This document shows, in pieces, positions 9,253 through 17,241 of a DNA stretch of 64,000 nt. Under the pieces are notes generated by a model. The model had not been told where the DNA came from, searched no databases, and saw only the letters and a list, made by a program, of their open reading frames with translations. The stretch's first letter is position 1. Each line of letters begins with the position of its first letter. This stretch comes from Actinomycetota bacterium. Its GTDB lineage: Bacteria > Actinomycetota > UBA4738 > HRBIN12. The stretch covers positions 388,138 through 452,137 of the forward strand of contig JBBECT010000005.1 in NCBI GenBank assembly GCA_040881665.1, in the 5' to 3' direction. Made by a program: the position numbers and the translations under genes.

Positions 9253-10095
9253 TCAGGACTGGCACTGCGGGCAGAAGTAGGCCGTGCGGTTCGAAATCCT
9301 CACCGTCTGGATCGGTGTCCGGCACCGACGACACGGCTCTCCCTTGCGCCCGTACACCTTGAGCTCCTTCTGGTACTCCCCCGGCTCGCCGAACAGATCG
9401 ACGTAAGCCTCGTCCTCCAACGTGGTGCCGCGGAACCGGATCGCCTCCTGCAGGGTCTCCTGGATCGCGCGGTACAAGCGCCGGACCTCCTGGGAGCTGA
9501 TCGTGTCGCTGAGCCGGTCGTAGCGGAGTCCGGCCGTGAAGAGCACCTCGTCGGAATAGATGTTGCCGAGCCCGCTGATGAACTTCTGGTCCATCAGCAG
9601 CGATTTCATCTTCGCCGCCTTCTCCGCCAGTCGCACCTGGAAGGCCGGCCACGTGAAGACCTGATCGAGAGGGTCGATCGCCAGGTGCTGCAGTTCCTTG
9701 ACCTTGTCGAGCTCGTCGGCGTCGGTGACGAACATCTCGCCGAACGTCCGCGGATCGATGAATCGAAGATCCCCCCCCTGCGTGAACGTCAGCACGACGT
9801 GCGTGTGCGGCGCTACGGGCATCCGCTTGTTCCTCCGGATGAACTGCCCGCTCATCCCGAAATGCACCACCAGCACGTCGCCCGAATCCAGGAACAGCAG
9901 GAGGTACTTGCCCTTGCGCTCGACCTTCTGGATCTTCGTGCCCTCGAGCCGGGATGTGAGGTCCTTGCGCTTGCTGTGACGCCGGATCGCCCGCATCGCG
10001 TTCTTCGAGGGACGTACCTCCGCGGTCTTGATCCGGCGACCGACGACGTCCTTCTCCAGATCGCGGCGCATCACCTCGACCTCTGGAAGCTCCAC
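9253..10095 (-). CDS. mutM: Fpg/MutM-family DNA glycosylase, N-terminal proline absent
   Basis: Formamidopyrimidine/8-oxoguanine DNA glycosylase family, 280 residues. Visible are ELPEVE at the N-terminus, the conserved lysine in KGKYLL, the MSGQF loop, the helix-two-turns-helix region (ISGLGNIYSDEVLF) and a C-terminal C4 zinc finger (CRRC...CPQC). The start is GTG 10095, directly after the rnc stop TAG, with GGGGGG six bases upstream. Known Fpg enzymes begin (M)PELPEVE and use the proline amine as nucleophile; here the start codon takes the place of that proline and an in-frame TAG rules out an earlier start. Either this clade uses an N-terminal Met amine or its activity differs. Confidence 0.9.
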   Translation of the reverse strand: MELPEVEVMRRDLEKDVVGRRIKTAEVRPSKNAMRAIRRHSKRKDLTSRLEGTKIQKVERKGKYLLLFLDSGDVLVVHFGMSGQFIRRNKRMPVAPHTHVVLTFTQGGDLRFIDPRTFGEMFVTDADELDKVKELQHLAIDPLDQVFTWPAFQVRLAEKAAKMKSLLMDQKFISGLGNIYSDEVLFTAGLRYDRLSDTISSQEVRRLYRAIQETLQEAIRFRGTTLEDEAYVDLFGEPGEYQKELKVYGRKGEPCRRCRTPIQTVRISNRTAYFCPQCQS

Positions 10096-10866
10096 CTAGT
10101 TCCCCCCGTCCATGGCCCTGCGCGTGGCGGTCAGCTTCTCGAACGCCTCACGGGCGGCCTGCTGCTCGGCCTCCTTCTTGGATCGACCACGACCCGTCCC
10201 CCACGGCGTCCCCGCCAGGAAGACGACCGCGGTGAACTCCTTCTCGTGGTCGGGCCCCACGTCACTCAGCCGATAGTCGGGCAGCTCACGCAGGTCCTGG
10301 GAGGCGAGCTCCTGCAGGATCGTCTTGTAGTCGCGCGCTCCCTCGCCGCGCGCGTAGGCCTCCATCCGAGGCCAGAACAACCGCTCGATCAGGGCGCGTG
10401 CGTCGTCGAGACCGAGGTCGAGGTAGACCGCTCCGAGCACCGCTTCGAGTCCGTCGGCGAGGATGCTCGCCTTGTCGCGGCCACCGGACAGCTCCTCGCC
10501 GCGACCGAGCAGCAGGACCGATCCGAGATCGAGCTCGCGAGCGACCTCCGCGAGCGACTGCATGTTCACGATCGCGGCGCGCAGCTTCGCGAGCTGTCCC
10601 TCGGACAGGTCGCGGAACCGTGTGAAGGCGAGATCGGTGACGACGAGCCCGAGCACGGCGTCGCCGAGGAACTCGAGGCGCTCGTTCGTGATGTCGAGGC
10701 CACGCTCGAACGCGTAGGAGCGGTGCGAAAGCGATGCCTCCCGCAACGCGACGTCGCGGAACCGGACACCGAGGGCCTCATCGAGCCGCTCGACGGGGGC
10801 TGCGCTGGAACGGTCCGCGGCGCGGTCGCGTGGAGCGGGATCCGTCCGGTTCCCTTGCTGGCCCAC
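10096..10866 (-). CDS. rnc: Ribonuclease III
   Basis: Double-strand-specific endoribonuclease for rRNA and mRNA processing. From GTG 10866 (GGAG four bases before it) it has 256 residues: a catalytic domain with the signature NERLEFLGDAVL and the downstream acidic residues in DGLEAVLGAVYLD, then a double-stranded-RNA-binding domain (DYKTILQELAS ... KKEAEQQAAREAF). It starts 10 bases after the rpmF stop and abuts mutM, the standard yceD-rpmF-rnc-mutM order. Confidence 0.96.
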   Translation of the reverse strand: MGQQGNRTDPAPRDRAADRSSAAPVERLDEALGVRFRDVALREASLSHRSYAFERGLDITNERLEFLGDAVLGLVVTDLAFTRFRDLSEGQLAKLRAAIVNMQSLAEVARELDLGSVLLLGRGEELSGGRDKASILADGLEAVLGAVYLDLGLDDARALIERLFWPRMEAYARGEGARDYKTILQELASQDLRELPDYRLSDVGPDHEKEFTAVVFLAGTPWGTGRGRSKKEAEQQAAREAFEKLTATRRAMDGGN

Positions 10867-10876
10867 GGCGCTCCTG

Positions 10877-11053
10877 CTACTCGACCTCGACGGCCTGGCG
10901 CCCGGCGTAAGATCCGCAGTTGCCACAGACCTTGTGAGGGAGCTTGGGCTGGTGGCACTGCGGGCATTCTGCGTAGGTGGCCGGCTGCGCCTTCCATTGC
11001 GCGGCCCGCTTGCGGCTTCGCGTCTTGCTCTGCTTCTTCTTGGGGACGGCCAT
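10877..11053 (-). CDS. rpmF: 50S ribosomal protein L32
   Basis: 58-residue ribosomal protein of the large subunit. It begins MAVPKKKQSKTRSRKR and contains a zinc ribbon CPQC...CGNC, so this is the zinc-binding (C+) form. It lies 27 bases after the yceD stop, the pairing found across bacteria. If the genome also carries a zinc-free L32 paralogue, a zinc-sensing regulator could control the switch; none is in the window. Confidence 0.97.
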   Translation of the reverse strand: MAVPKKKQSKTRSRKRAAQWKAQPATYAECPQCHQPKLPHKVCGNCGSYAGRQAVEVE

Positions 11054-11080
11054 CGTCGTGTACTCCTCACTCGCTCATCG

Positions 11081-11584
11081 TCAGTCGTCGAACGTCAGCC
11101 CCTGGAGAGGTGCCCACCGAGCGTCGATCCGCTCGGTGCACGAGCACTCCCCCGCGTTGCGGTCCGCGCCGCACCGCTCGCACAGACCCTTGCAGTCGGT
11201 GCGACACAAGGGGGCGAACGGCATCGCCAGACCGAGGGCGTCGCGCACCATCGGTTCGGGATCGAGCTCGCCCTCCGGGTCCAGCCGGTAGTCGTCTGCC
11301 TCGGGGTCGGGATCGGGAACGAACAGCTCCTCGACCTCGACCGCGACCGGCGCCGCGAACTCCCGGAGACATCGCGCGCACCGGAACGTCATCGGCGCCG
11401 ACAGGTGTCCGCTCACGAGGATCCCCTCGACGATGCTCTCCAGGAGGAGGTCGCCTTTGACCGGCTCGGCGTCGTCGAGCACGACGAGCTCGGTGCGCAG
11501 ACCGGCGAGCGGCTCGCGAACGGCGCTCGTCGTGGACGAGCCCGGACGGGCGAGAAGCTCGCGCACATCGATCGAACGCATCAT
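11081..11584 (-). CDS. yceD: YceD/DUF177 family protein
   Basis: 167-residue protein of the YceD family, which is linked to 23S rRNA accumulation and almost always precedes rpmF. An N-terminal beta-rich half contains RCARCLREF, an acidic stretch (VPDPDPEADDY) follows, and the C-terminal half has a second cysteine group (LCRTDCKGLC, ERCGADR, ECSC). The first of two consecutive ATG codons (11584) overlaps the stop of the coiled-coil gene as ATGA, and a start at 11581 is also possible. Confidence 0.93.
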   Translation of the reverse strand: MMRSIDVRELLARPGSSTTSAVREPLAGLRTELVVLDDAEPVKGDLLLESIVEGILVSGHLSAPMTFRCARCLREFAAPVAVEVEELFVPDPDPEADDYRLDPEGELDPEPMVRDALGLAMPFAPLCRTDCKGLCERCGADRNAGECSCTERIDARWAPLQGLTFDD

Positions 11585-12195
11585 CGGTCTCCCGGAACCC
11601 CGAGGTCGAGATCGATCTCCTGGGCGGGAAGCGGGCCGGTGTCGCTCGTCGCTTGATCGGCATCGATCGTCGCCGGCTCCGCATCGGTGCCGAACTCCTG
11701 CTCCGCCACGGTAGCCGAACGCAGCTTGTCGCGCCCGGCCTGCACGGACTCGATCGTCCGGACGATCTGCTGGGAGGAGTCCGAAAGGTCCTCGCTGACC
11801 TTGCGCAGCACATTCTCGAACTGCGCAAGCTTCCCGTCGACGTAGTTCTCCGCCTCGGAGCGCACCGTGCGCGCCTCCTCGTCGGCGACGTCGAGGATCC
11901 GCTCGGCCTCCTGCTTCGCGCGCTCGACGATCTCTTCCTTCTGCGCCATCTTCAGCTGCTCCGCGCGCGCCTGCTCGACGATCTGCTCGGCATCGCCGCG
12001 CGCCTTGGTCAGCAGCTCCTCGCGGTCCTTCACGACCCAACGCGCCTGCTTGATCTCTTCGGGCAGGGAACGCTTCATCTCGTCGACGACCTCGAGGATC
12101 TCCTCCTGGTTGACGAGAACCGACGACGACAGCGGCATCGACTTCGCGTCTTGAAGGAGCTGCTCGAGCTGATTGATCCGAGAAGTGAGGTCCAT
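11581..12195 (-). CDS. Coiled-coil (DivIVA-like) cytoplasmic protein
   Basis: 204 residues, start ATG 12195. Residues about 28-150 form a charged, heptad-rich coiled coil of Glu, Lys, Arg, Ala and Gln (for example EQARAEQLKMAQKEE), followed by an acidic tail. There is no membrane segment. Proteins of this kind between coaD and yceD in actinomycetes are usually annotated as DivIVA-like or ATP-synthase-b-like; the sequence supports the coiled coil but no specific role. It starts 2 bases downstream of the coaD stop... that is, coaD ends at 12198 and this frame opens at 12195, so the two are probably cotranscribed. Confidence 0.85.
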   Translation of the reverse strand: MDLTSRINQLEQLLQDAKSMPLSSSVLVNQEEILEVVDEMKRSLPEEIKQARWVVKDREELLTKARGDAEQIVEQARAEQLKMAQKEEIVERAKQEAERILDVADEEARTVRSEAENYVDGKLAQFENVLRKVSEDLSDSSQQIVRTIESVQAGRDKLRSATVAEQEFGTDAEPATIDADQATSDTGPLPAQEIDLDLGVPGDR

Positions 12196-12197
12196 CG

Positions 12198-12695
12198 TCA
12201 GGCGTTCCTTTGCAGTTGCGGGCCGAGCTTGCCGGACAGGCGGTCTCGAACGACGTCGGGCACCAGGCCGGTGATGTCGCCGCCGAACCGGGCGACCTCC
12301 TTCACCAGCGAGGACGACAGGAACGACCACTTCGGGTTCGTGGTCATGAACAACGTCTCGAGACCGGTCAAACGGTGGTTCATCTGGGCCATCTGGATCT
12401 CGTACTCGAAGTCGGTCACGGCCCGCAGGCCCTTCACGACAACGTCCACGTCGCGGTGTCGCGCGTAGTCCACCAACAGGCCGGAGAACGAGGCGACCTC
12501 GACCGCCGCCAGGTCGATCGTGGCTTCCTTCAGCATCGCCACCCGCTCCTCCACGGAGAACACCGGAGCCTTCCCCGGGTTCTCCAGCACCCCCACGATC
12601 AGCCCGTCGAACCGGCGGGCGGTCCGGACGATGATGTCGAGATGTCCGTTGGTCACGGGGTCGAACGTCCCCGGGCACAGGGCGGTCGGACCCAC
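12198..12695 (-). CDS. coaD: Phosphopantetheine adenylyltransferase
   Basis: Transfers AMP from ATP to 4'-phosphopantetheine, the fourth step of coenzyme A synthesis. The 165 residues include the nucleotidyltransferase motif GTFDPVTNGHLD near the start, KGLRAVTDFEYE, and the second ATP-binding element SSSLVKEVARFGGD. The start GTG 12695 lies 3 bases after the rsmD stop, and the GGGAGGAG at the end of rsmD can serve as its ribosome binding site. The rsmD-coaD pair is widespread in bacteria. Confidence 0.96.
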   Translation of the reverse strand: MGPTALCPGTFDPVTNGHLDIIVRTARRFDGLIVGVLENPGKAPVFSVEERVAMLKEATIDLAAVEVASFSGLLVDYARHRDVDVVVKGLRAVTDFEYEIQMAQMNHRLTGLETLFMTTNPKWSFLSSSLVKEVARFGGDITGLVPDVVRDRLSGKLGPQLQRNA

Positions 12696-12698
12696 GAT

Positions 12699-13310
12699 CT
12701 ACTCCTCCCGGCGGTAACAGATGATGAGGTTGTCGCCGTACTCCAGGCGCCGCGCGACGACCCATCCTATCGGAACCACACCGGTGGAACTCCTTCGGGG
12801 CCTTGTCAGGCATACCTTCCACCGATCCCGCCCGACCAACCACCCCTCGTCGAGCAGCCCGAGCAGCTCGGCGAGCACCCCTTCGGGCAGGTCGTAGGGC
12901 GGATCCATGAAGACCAGCTCTCCCACCTCCGGGCCGACGACGCCCGTGGCGTCCTCCCCGCCCGTCACGGTCGTGCTCGTGGCCGCGGCCGGTGCCGACC
13001 GGAGGAACCGCACGACGTCGGACCGCAGCACCGTTGCGCGGTCGCCGAGCCGGGTCCGCGCGAGGTTGCCCTCGATCGCCGCCACGGCGGCCGGGGATCG
13101 TTCCACGAAGGTCGCCGACGCCGCGCCGCGCGAGAGCGCCTCGATGCCCATGGCGCCGGTTCCGGCGAACAGGTCCAGGGCCCCCGCTCCGACCACGTCG
13201 CGTCCGAGGCTCGAGAACAACCCCTCGCGGGCGCGATCGGAGAGCGGACGCGTGCCATCGGGAACCTTCCCGAGGCGGAGACCACGAGCCGAGCCGGCGA
13301 CGATCCTCAC
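12699..13310 (-). CDS. rsmD: 16S rRNA (guanine966-N2)-methyltransferase
   Basis: SAM-dependent methyltransferase of 16S rRNA. The 203 residues have motif I (ALDLFAGTGAMGIEAL) and the catalytic motif IV MDPPYD, in the normal family length. The start is GTG 13310, and a TATCGT hexamer six bases upstream suggests that transcription begins at or next to the start codon. The insertion APAAATSTTVTGGEDATG around residues 107-125 is longer than in most homologues I know. Confidence 0.94.
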   Translation of the reverse strand: MRIVAGSARGLRLGKVPDGTRPLSDRAREGLFSSLGRDVVGAGALDLFAGTGAMGIEALSRGAASATFVERSPAAVAAIEGNLARTRLGDRATVLRSDVVRFLRSAPAAATSTTVTGGEDATGVVGPEVGELVFMDPPYDLPEGVLAELLGLLDEGWLVGRDRWKVCLTRPRRSSTGVVPIGWVVARRLEYGDNLIICYRREE

Positions 13311-13359
13311 GGATCGACGATACCGAGGCGCGGGCGACCCGGTCGCCGGGCCGGCCGGC

Positions 13360-15555
13360 TCAGCTGTGGAAGAGCCAGTCGATCGAAGCTACGAACCGAC
13401 GCTGCAGCTCGGCGAGCAGCTCCGGCCGCCCGGAGAGTTCGGGGTCGGACGCGATCAGATCGAACGCGCGGCCGCGGGCGCGCCGCACCAGGTCGAGGTC
13501 CTCGGCGAGCCGTGCCAGCTTGAGGTCGGGCATCCCCGACTGCCGGACATCGAACAAGGTTCCCTCGCCGCGCAGCCGCAGGTCCTCGTCGGCGAGGACG
13601 AAGCCGTCCTGCGTCGCCGCCATCGCTTCGAGACGCGCGCGTGCGTCGAGGTTGGCGGCATCGCTGTCGTCGACGAGGAAGCAGGTCGATCGATGCGTCC
13701 CGCGGCCGATCCGCCCGCGGAGCTGGTGCAGCTGGGCGAGGCCGAACCGTTCGGCGTTCTCGACGAGCATCACCGTCGCGTTCGGCACGTCGACCCCCAC
13801 CTCGATCACGGTCGTCGAGATCAGGACGTCGGCCTCGCCCGACCGGAAGGCCTCCATGCGCCGATCCTTGTCCGCGGGCCGCATCCGTCCGTGGAGCAGT
13901 TCGACGCGCAGGTCGGGGAACACGGTCGTCGCGAGGCGATCCGCTTCGGCCTCTGCGGCCTTGACCTGGGTGCGGTTCCCTTCGTCGATCGCCGCGCAGA
14001 CGACGAAGGCCTGGCGGCCTGCGGTGACCTCCTCGCGGATGACGCGTTCGGCACCTCGCCGCTGCGAAGCGCTGCGCACGATACGAGTCTCGATCGCCCG
14101 CCTGCCCTCGGGGAGCTCGTCAAGCGTGACGACGTCGAGGTCACCGTAATAGGTGAGCGCGAGCGTGCGCGGGATCGGAGTCGCGGTCATGATCAACACG
14201 TCCGGGTCGCCACCTTTGCCCTTCAGGGCGATCCGTTGGTGAACGCCGAACCGATGTTGCTCGTCCACGACGGCGAGCGAGAGGTCTTTGAACGCAACGC
14301 CCTCTTGCACGAGCGCGTGCGTTCCGATCACGAGGTCGATCGATCCGTCGGCGATCCCTTCGAGCACCTGCGTTCGCTGCCCACCCGTGACCGAGCCGGT
14401 GAGCGAGGCGTAGGTGAGCCCCGGCTGTGGGGGGTGGTCGTCTTCGAGGAGCGACGCCTGCGCGGCATCGCCTCGCGGCACGGGCGCGTCGAGGAACGCC
14501 ACGGCGCCGAGGGCCTCGAGCAACGCCCCCATCGATCGGAGGTGCTGGCCGGCGAGGACCTCCGTCGGGGCCATCACCGCCGCTTGGTGCCCGGCGTCGA
14601 TCGCGATCAGGGCAGCAGCGAGCGCGACGACCGTCTTGCCCGATCCCACGTCACCCTGCAACAACAGGTTCATCGGACGCGGACGCGCCATCGCCCGCGT
14701 GACATCGTCGATCGCGGCGGCCTGCGATCCGGTGAGCGTGTACGGCAACACGCCGAGCATCGCCGATGCCAGCGGTCCGCCGGTCTCGTGCTCGACGCCG
14801 GCCGTCTCGGTCTCCACGCGATGCTTCCGGAAGGCGACGCCGAGCTCGAGGACGAACAGCTCGTCGAACTTCAGACGTGCCTGCGCGCGCGCGAGCTCCT
14901 CCTGCGATCCGGGGAAGTGGATGTCGCGGATCGCCCGGTCATAGGAGGAGAGCGACTCCGCTTCGACGATGTCGGAGGGGATCGGATCGTCCAGCTCGGG
15001 GAGCTGCTCGAGCGCCCGGAACACCAGTTCGCGAATCGTCCTTGGCGAGATGCCGTCGGTCGCCGGATGCAGCGGCGTGATCCGGCCGGTGTGCACGGTG
15101 TCGTCGCTCCCTCGCAGCACCTCGATCTCGTGGTTCTGCAGTTGCAGCGTGCGTCCGAAGCGCGCCACCGTTCCCCACGCGGCGACCTCGGTCCCCACCG
15201 GGTAGCGCTTCGCGACCCACGGCTGGTTGAAGAACGAGACGTCGAGGGAACCGCTCCCGTCGCCCAGGGTGACGGTCACCATCGTGCGTCTGCGATCGAG
15301 CTTGCGCGCACGCACGTTCTTGACCCGTGCGATGACGGTCGCCCGCTCCCCCTCGGTGCAGTCCCGGATCGATCCGACCTGCGAACGATCGATGTAGGTC
15401 CGTGGGTAGTGGTGGAGCAGGGCGCCCACCGTGTCGATCCCGAGGCTCTCGCGCAGGACGTCAGAGGCGGGAGGACCCTTGCTGCGGCCCCCCGTGCGCC
15501 GGCCCGCGATCCGGACATCGATCGCGGTTGTCGGCGAGGAGGGGGTGAGGGTCAC
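13360..15555 (-). CDS. recG: ATP-dependent DNA helicase RecG
   Basis: Branch-migration helicase that remodels stalled forks and Holliday junctions. About 731 residues: N-terminal OB-fold wedge domain, helicase domain 1 with Walker A GDVGSGKTVVA, DEQH box (VVDEQHRFG) and TATPIPRT, and helicase domain 2 with TTVIEVGVDVPNA and QLRGRIGRG. The start is uncertain: GTG 15555 fits the length but has no Shine-Dalgarno sequence, and a -10-like TAGAAC around 15600-15605 argues against a start much further upstream. It is divergent from the thioredoxin gene. Confidence 0.95.
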   Translation of the reverse strand: MTLTPSSPTTAIDVRIAGRRTGGRSKGPPASDVLRESLGIDTVGALLHHYPRTYIDRSQVGSIRDCTEGERATVIARVKNVRARKLDRRRTMVTVTLGDGSGSLDVSFFNQPWVAKRYPVGTEVAAWGTVARFGRTLQLQNHEIEVLRGSDDTVHTGRITPLHPATDGISPRTIRELVFRALEQLPELDDPIPSDIVEAESLSSYDRAIRDIHFPGSQEELARAQARLKFDELFVLELGVAFRKHRVETETAGVEHETGGPLASAMLGVLPYTLTGSQAAAIDDVTRAMARPRPMNLLLQGDVGSGKTVVALAAALIAIDAGHQAAVMAPTEVLAGQHLRSMGALLEALGAVAFLDAPVPRGDAAQASLLEDDHPPQPGLTYASLTGSVTGGQRTQVLEGIADGSIDLVIGTHALVQEGVAFKDLSLAVVDEQHRFGVHQRIALKGKGGDPDVLIMTATPIPRTLALTYYGDLDVVTLDELPEGRRAIETRIVRSASQRRGAERVIREEVTAGRQAFVVCAAIDEGNRTQVKAAEAEADRLATTVFPDLRVELLHGRMRPADKDRRMEAFRSGEADVLISTTVIEVGVDVPNATVMLVENAERFGLAQLHQLRGRIGRGTHRSTCFLVDDSDAANLDARARLEAMAATQDGFVLADEDLRLRGEGTLFDVRQSGMPDLKLARLAEDLDLVRRARGRAFDLIASDPELSGRPELLAELQRRFVASIDWLFHS

Positions 15556-15602
15556 GAGGTCATGCGATCGTCGGGGCACCGGGCGTCCGTCCGGTCCGGT
15601 TC

Positions 15603-15608
15603 TACCAT
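15603..15608 (+). promoter_or_regulatory. -10 box TACCAT, leaderless start of thioredoxin gene
   Basis: TACCAT ends six bases before the ATG at 15615, and there is no purine-rich ribosome binding site. Transcription starting 6-7 bases after the box would put the start codon at the 5' end of the mRNA. Confidence 0.5.
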
Positions 15609-15614
15609 GACCCC

Positions 15615-16181
15615 ATGCCACGACCGCGCGCGATCGTGCTGACCGGAACGATCTGGGGCGTTCTCATGCTTCTGGCCGCCTGCACCGGGGATGGCGAACC
15701 GACGCTCCCCGGAGCACCGTCTGCCGGCGCACCCGCGCGGAACGCGACGACAGCCCCCCTGCTGCCGACGACGGTCGACGCGCTTCCCGAGCTCGATCCG
15801 GCCGGCTACCAGCAGCTCCTCGAACAACTCGAGGGAACACCCGTCGTCGTCAACTTCTGGGGCTCCTGGTGCGGTCCCTGCAAGGACGAAGCGCCGGACC
15901 TGCGGGCGGCGGGGGAACGGTACGGCGACCGGGTCCAATTCCTCGGCGTCGACATCCTCGACGAGCGCACCTCGGCGGCCGCGTTCATCGAGCGGGCGGG
16001 ATGGACCTACCCGAGCGTGTCGAACCCGAACGGCGACGTCCGCGACAGCCTCGGATTCCTCGGACAACCGATCACCCTGTTCTACGACAGCTCCGGCGAG
16101 CTCGTGCACCAGCGGCAGGGCGCGATCGGGCCCGACGAGCTCCGCGACGGGATCGAGCTGATCCTCGCGTCCGCGCCCTGA
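15615..16181 (+). CDS. Thioredoxin-fold lipoprotein (TlpA/ResA-like)
   Basis: Extracytoplasmic thiol-disulfide oxidoreductase, 188 residues. A lipoprotein signal peptide ends in the lipobox LLAAC, a Ser/Pro/Ala-rich linker follows, then a thioredoxin fold with active site WCGPC in NFWGSWCGPCK and the cis-proline region LGQPITLFYD. The likely job is reduction or oxidation of exported proteins, for example in cytochrome c maturation, but no cytochrome genes are nearby, so the substrate is open. Confidence 0.93.
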   Translation: MPRPRAIVLTGTIWGVLMLLAACTGDGEPTLPGAPSAGAPARNATTAPLLPTTVDALPELDPAGYQQLLEQLEGTPVVVNFWGSWCGPCKDEAPDLRAAGERYGDRVQFLGVDILDERTSAAAFIERAGWTYPSVSNPNGDVRDSLGFLGQPITLFYDSSGELVHQRQGAIGPDELRDGIELILASAP

Positions 16182-16233
16182 CCTGCATCGACGCAGGGAA
16201 TAGGCAGGGGCGTCTGTTACCCTTGCCCGCGTC

Positions 16234-16425
16234 ATGGCCGCCGTCTGCGAGATCTGTCAGAAGAAGCCGTTCTTCGGCAAGAAGGTTTCCCACTCCCATC
16301 GTCGGAGCAATCGACGCTGGGATCCGAACATCCAGCGGGTCCGGGCGTTGGTCGACGGCTCGCCGAAGCGGCTCAACGTCTGCGTGAGCTGCCTCAAGGC
16401 CGGCAAGGTCCAGCGGGCCGGCTGA
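16234..16425 (+). CDS. rpmB: 50S ribosomal protein L28
   Basis: 63-residue large-subunit protein. It has CEIC and CVSC cysteine pairs (zinc-binding form), the conserved [14 protein letters not shown] segment and PNIQRVR. TACCCT at 16218-16223 lies ten bases before the ATG. Nine bases after its stop the convergent thiD gene ends. Actinobacterial genomes often carry two L28 copies that differ in zinc ligands; only this C+ type is here. Confidence 0.96.
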   Translation: MAAVCEICQKKPFFGKKVSHSHRRSNRRWDPNIQRVRALVDGSPKRLNVCVSCLKAGKVQRAG

Positions 16426-16434
16426 CCCTCCGGC

Positions 16435-17241
16435 TCAACGGTCGAGATCCCACAGCGGATCGACCGGCCCGATCCCGTCACCGAGCACGAGAGCGTGCCG
16501 GATCGCCCCGGTCACGAAGGCCTTCCCCGCCCAAACCGCATCCAGCAGGTCGTCGCCTCGTGCGAGCGACGCCGCGATCGACGCCGACAGCGTGCACCCC
16601 GTGCCGTGAGTGTGGGGTGTGTCGATCCGCTCGACCTCGAGCCATTCCTCCCGCGTCGGGTCCAGGAACAGATCGGCCGCCATCCCTCCCTCGAGGTGAC
16701 CGCCCTTGATCAGGACCGCGTCCGGACCCGTCGCGAGCAGCGCGATCGCGGCCCGCCGCATCTCGCCGCGGGAGCGGACGGGCTCACCGAGCAGCCCCGA
16801 CGCCTCATCGAGGTTCGGGGTGACGAGGGTCGCGAGCGGGAACAGGTCCGAACGGATCGCGTCGACCGCGTCGTCGGCGAGCAGCGTGTGACCGTGCTTG
16901 CTCACGAACACCGGATCGACCACCAGGTTCGGCAGCCGAGTCTCGCGGACGGCATCGACGACCGCGGCCACGATCGACGCCGACGCCAGCATCCCCGTCT
17001 TGGCGGCATCGACGCCGATATCGGTCGCGACCGCGCGGATCTGCGCCCCCACCGTGTCCGGCGATACCTCGTCGAACCCCGAGACACCCTTCGTGTTCTG
17101 CACCGTGACGGCGGTGATCGCGGTCATCCCGTACACGCCGAGCGCCGAGAACGTCTTCAGATCGGCCTGGATGCCGGCTCCGCCCCCGGGATCCGAACCC
17201 GCGATCGTCAGTGCACGCGGCAGACCGTCACCTGCCTGCAT
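16435..17241 (-). CDS. thiD: Hydroxymethylpyrimidine/phosphomethylpyrimidine kinase
   Basis: Phosphorylates HMP to HMP-P and HMP-PP for thiamine synthesis. The 268 residues show the ribokinase-fold signature TIAGSDPGGGAGIQADLKTF at the N-terminus and HTHGTGCTLSASIA with the catalytic GTGC at the C-terminus. ATG 17241 lies inside the thiL gene (14-base overlap), so thiL-thiD form a translationally coupled thiamine pair. No TPP riboswitch is recognisable upstream of thiL. Confidence 0.96.
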   Translation of the reverse strand: MQAGDGLPRALTIAGSDPGGGAGIQADLKTFSALGVYGMTAITAVTVQNTKGVSGFDEVSPDTVGAQIRAVATDIGVDAAKTGMLASASIVAAVVDAVRETRLPNLVVDPVFVSKHGHTLLADDAVDAIRSDLFPLATLVTPNLDEASGLLGEPVRSRGEMRRAAIALLATGPDAVLIKGGHLEGGMAADLFLDPTREEWLEVERIDTPHTHGTGCTLSASIAASLARGDDLLDAVWAGKAFVTGAIRHALVLGDGIGPVDPLWDLDR

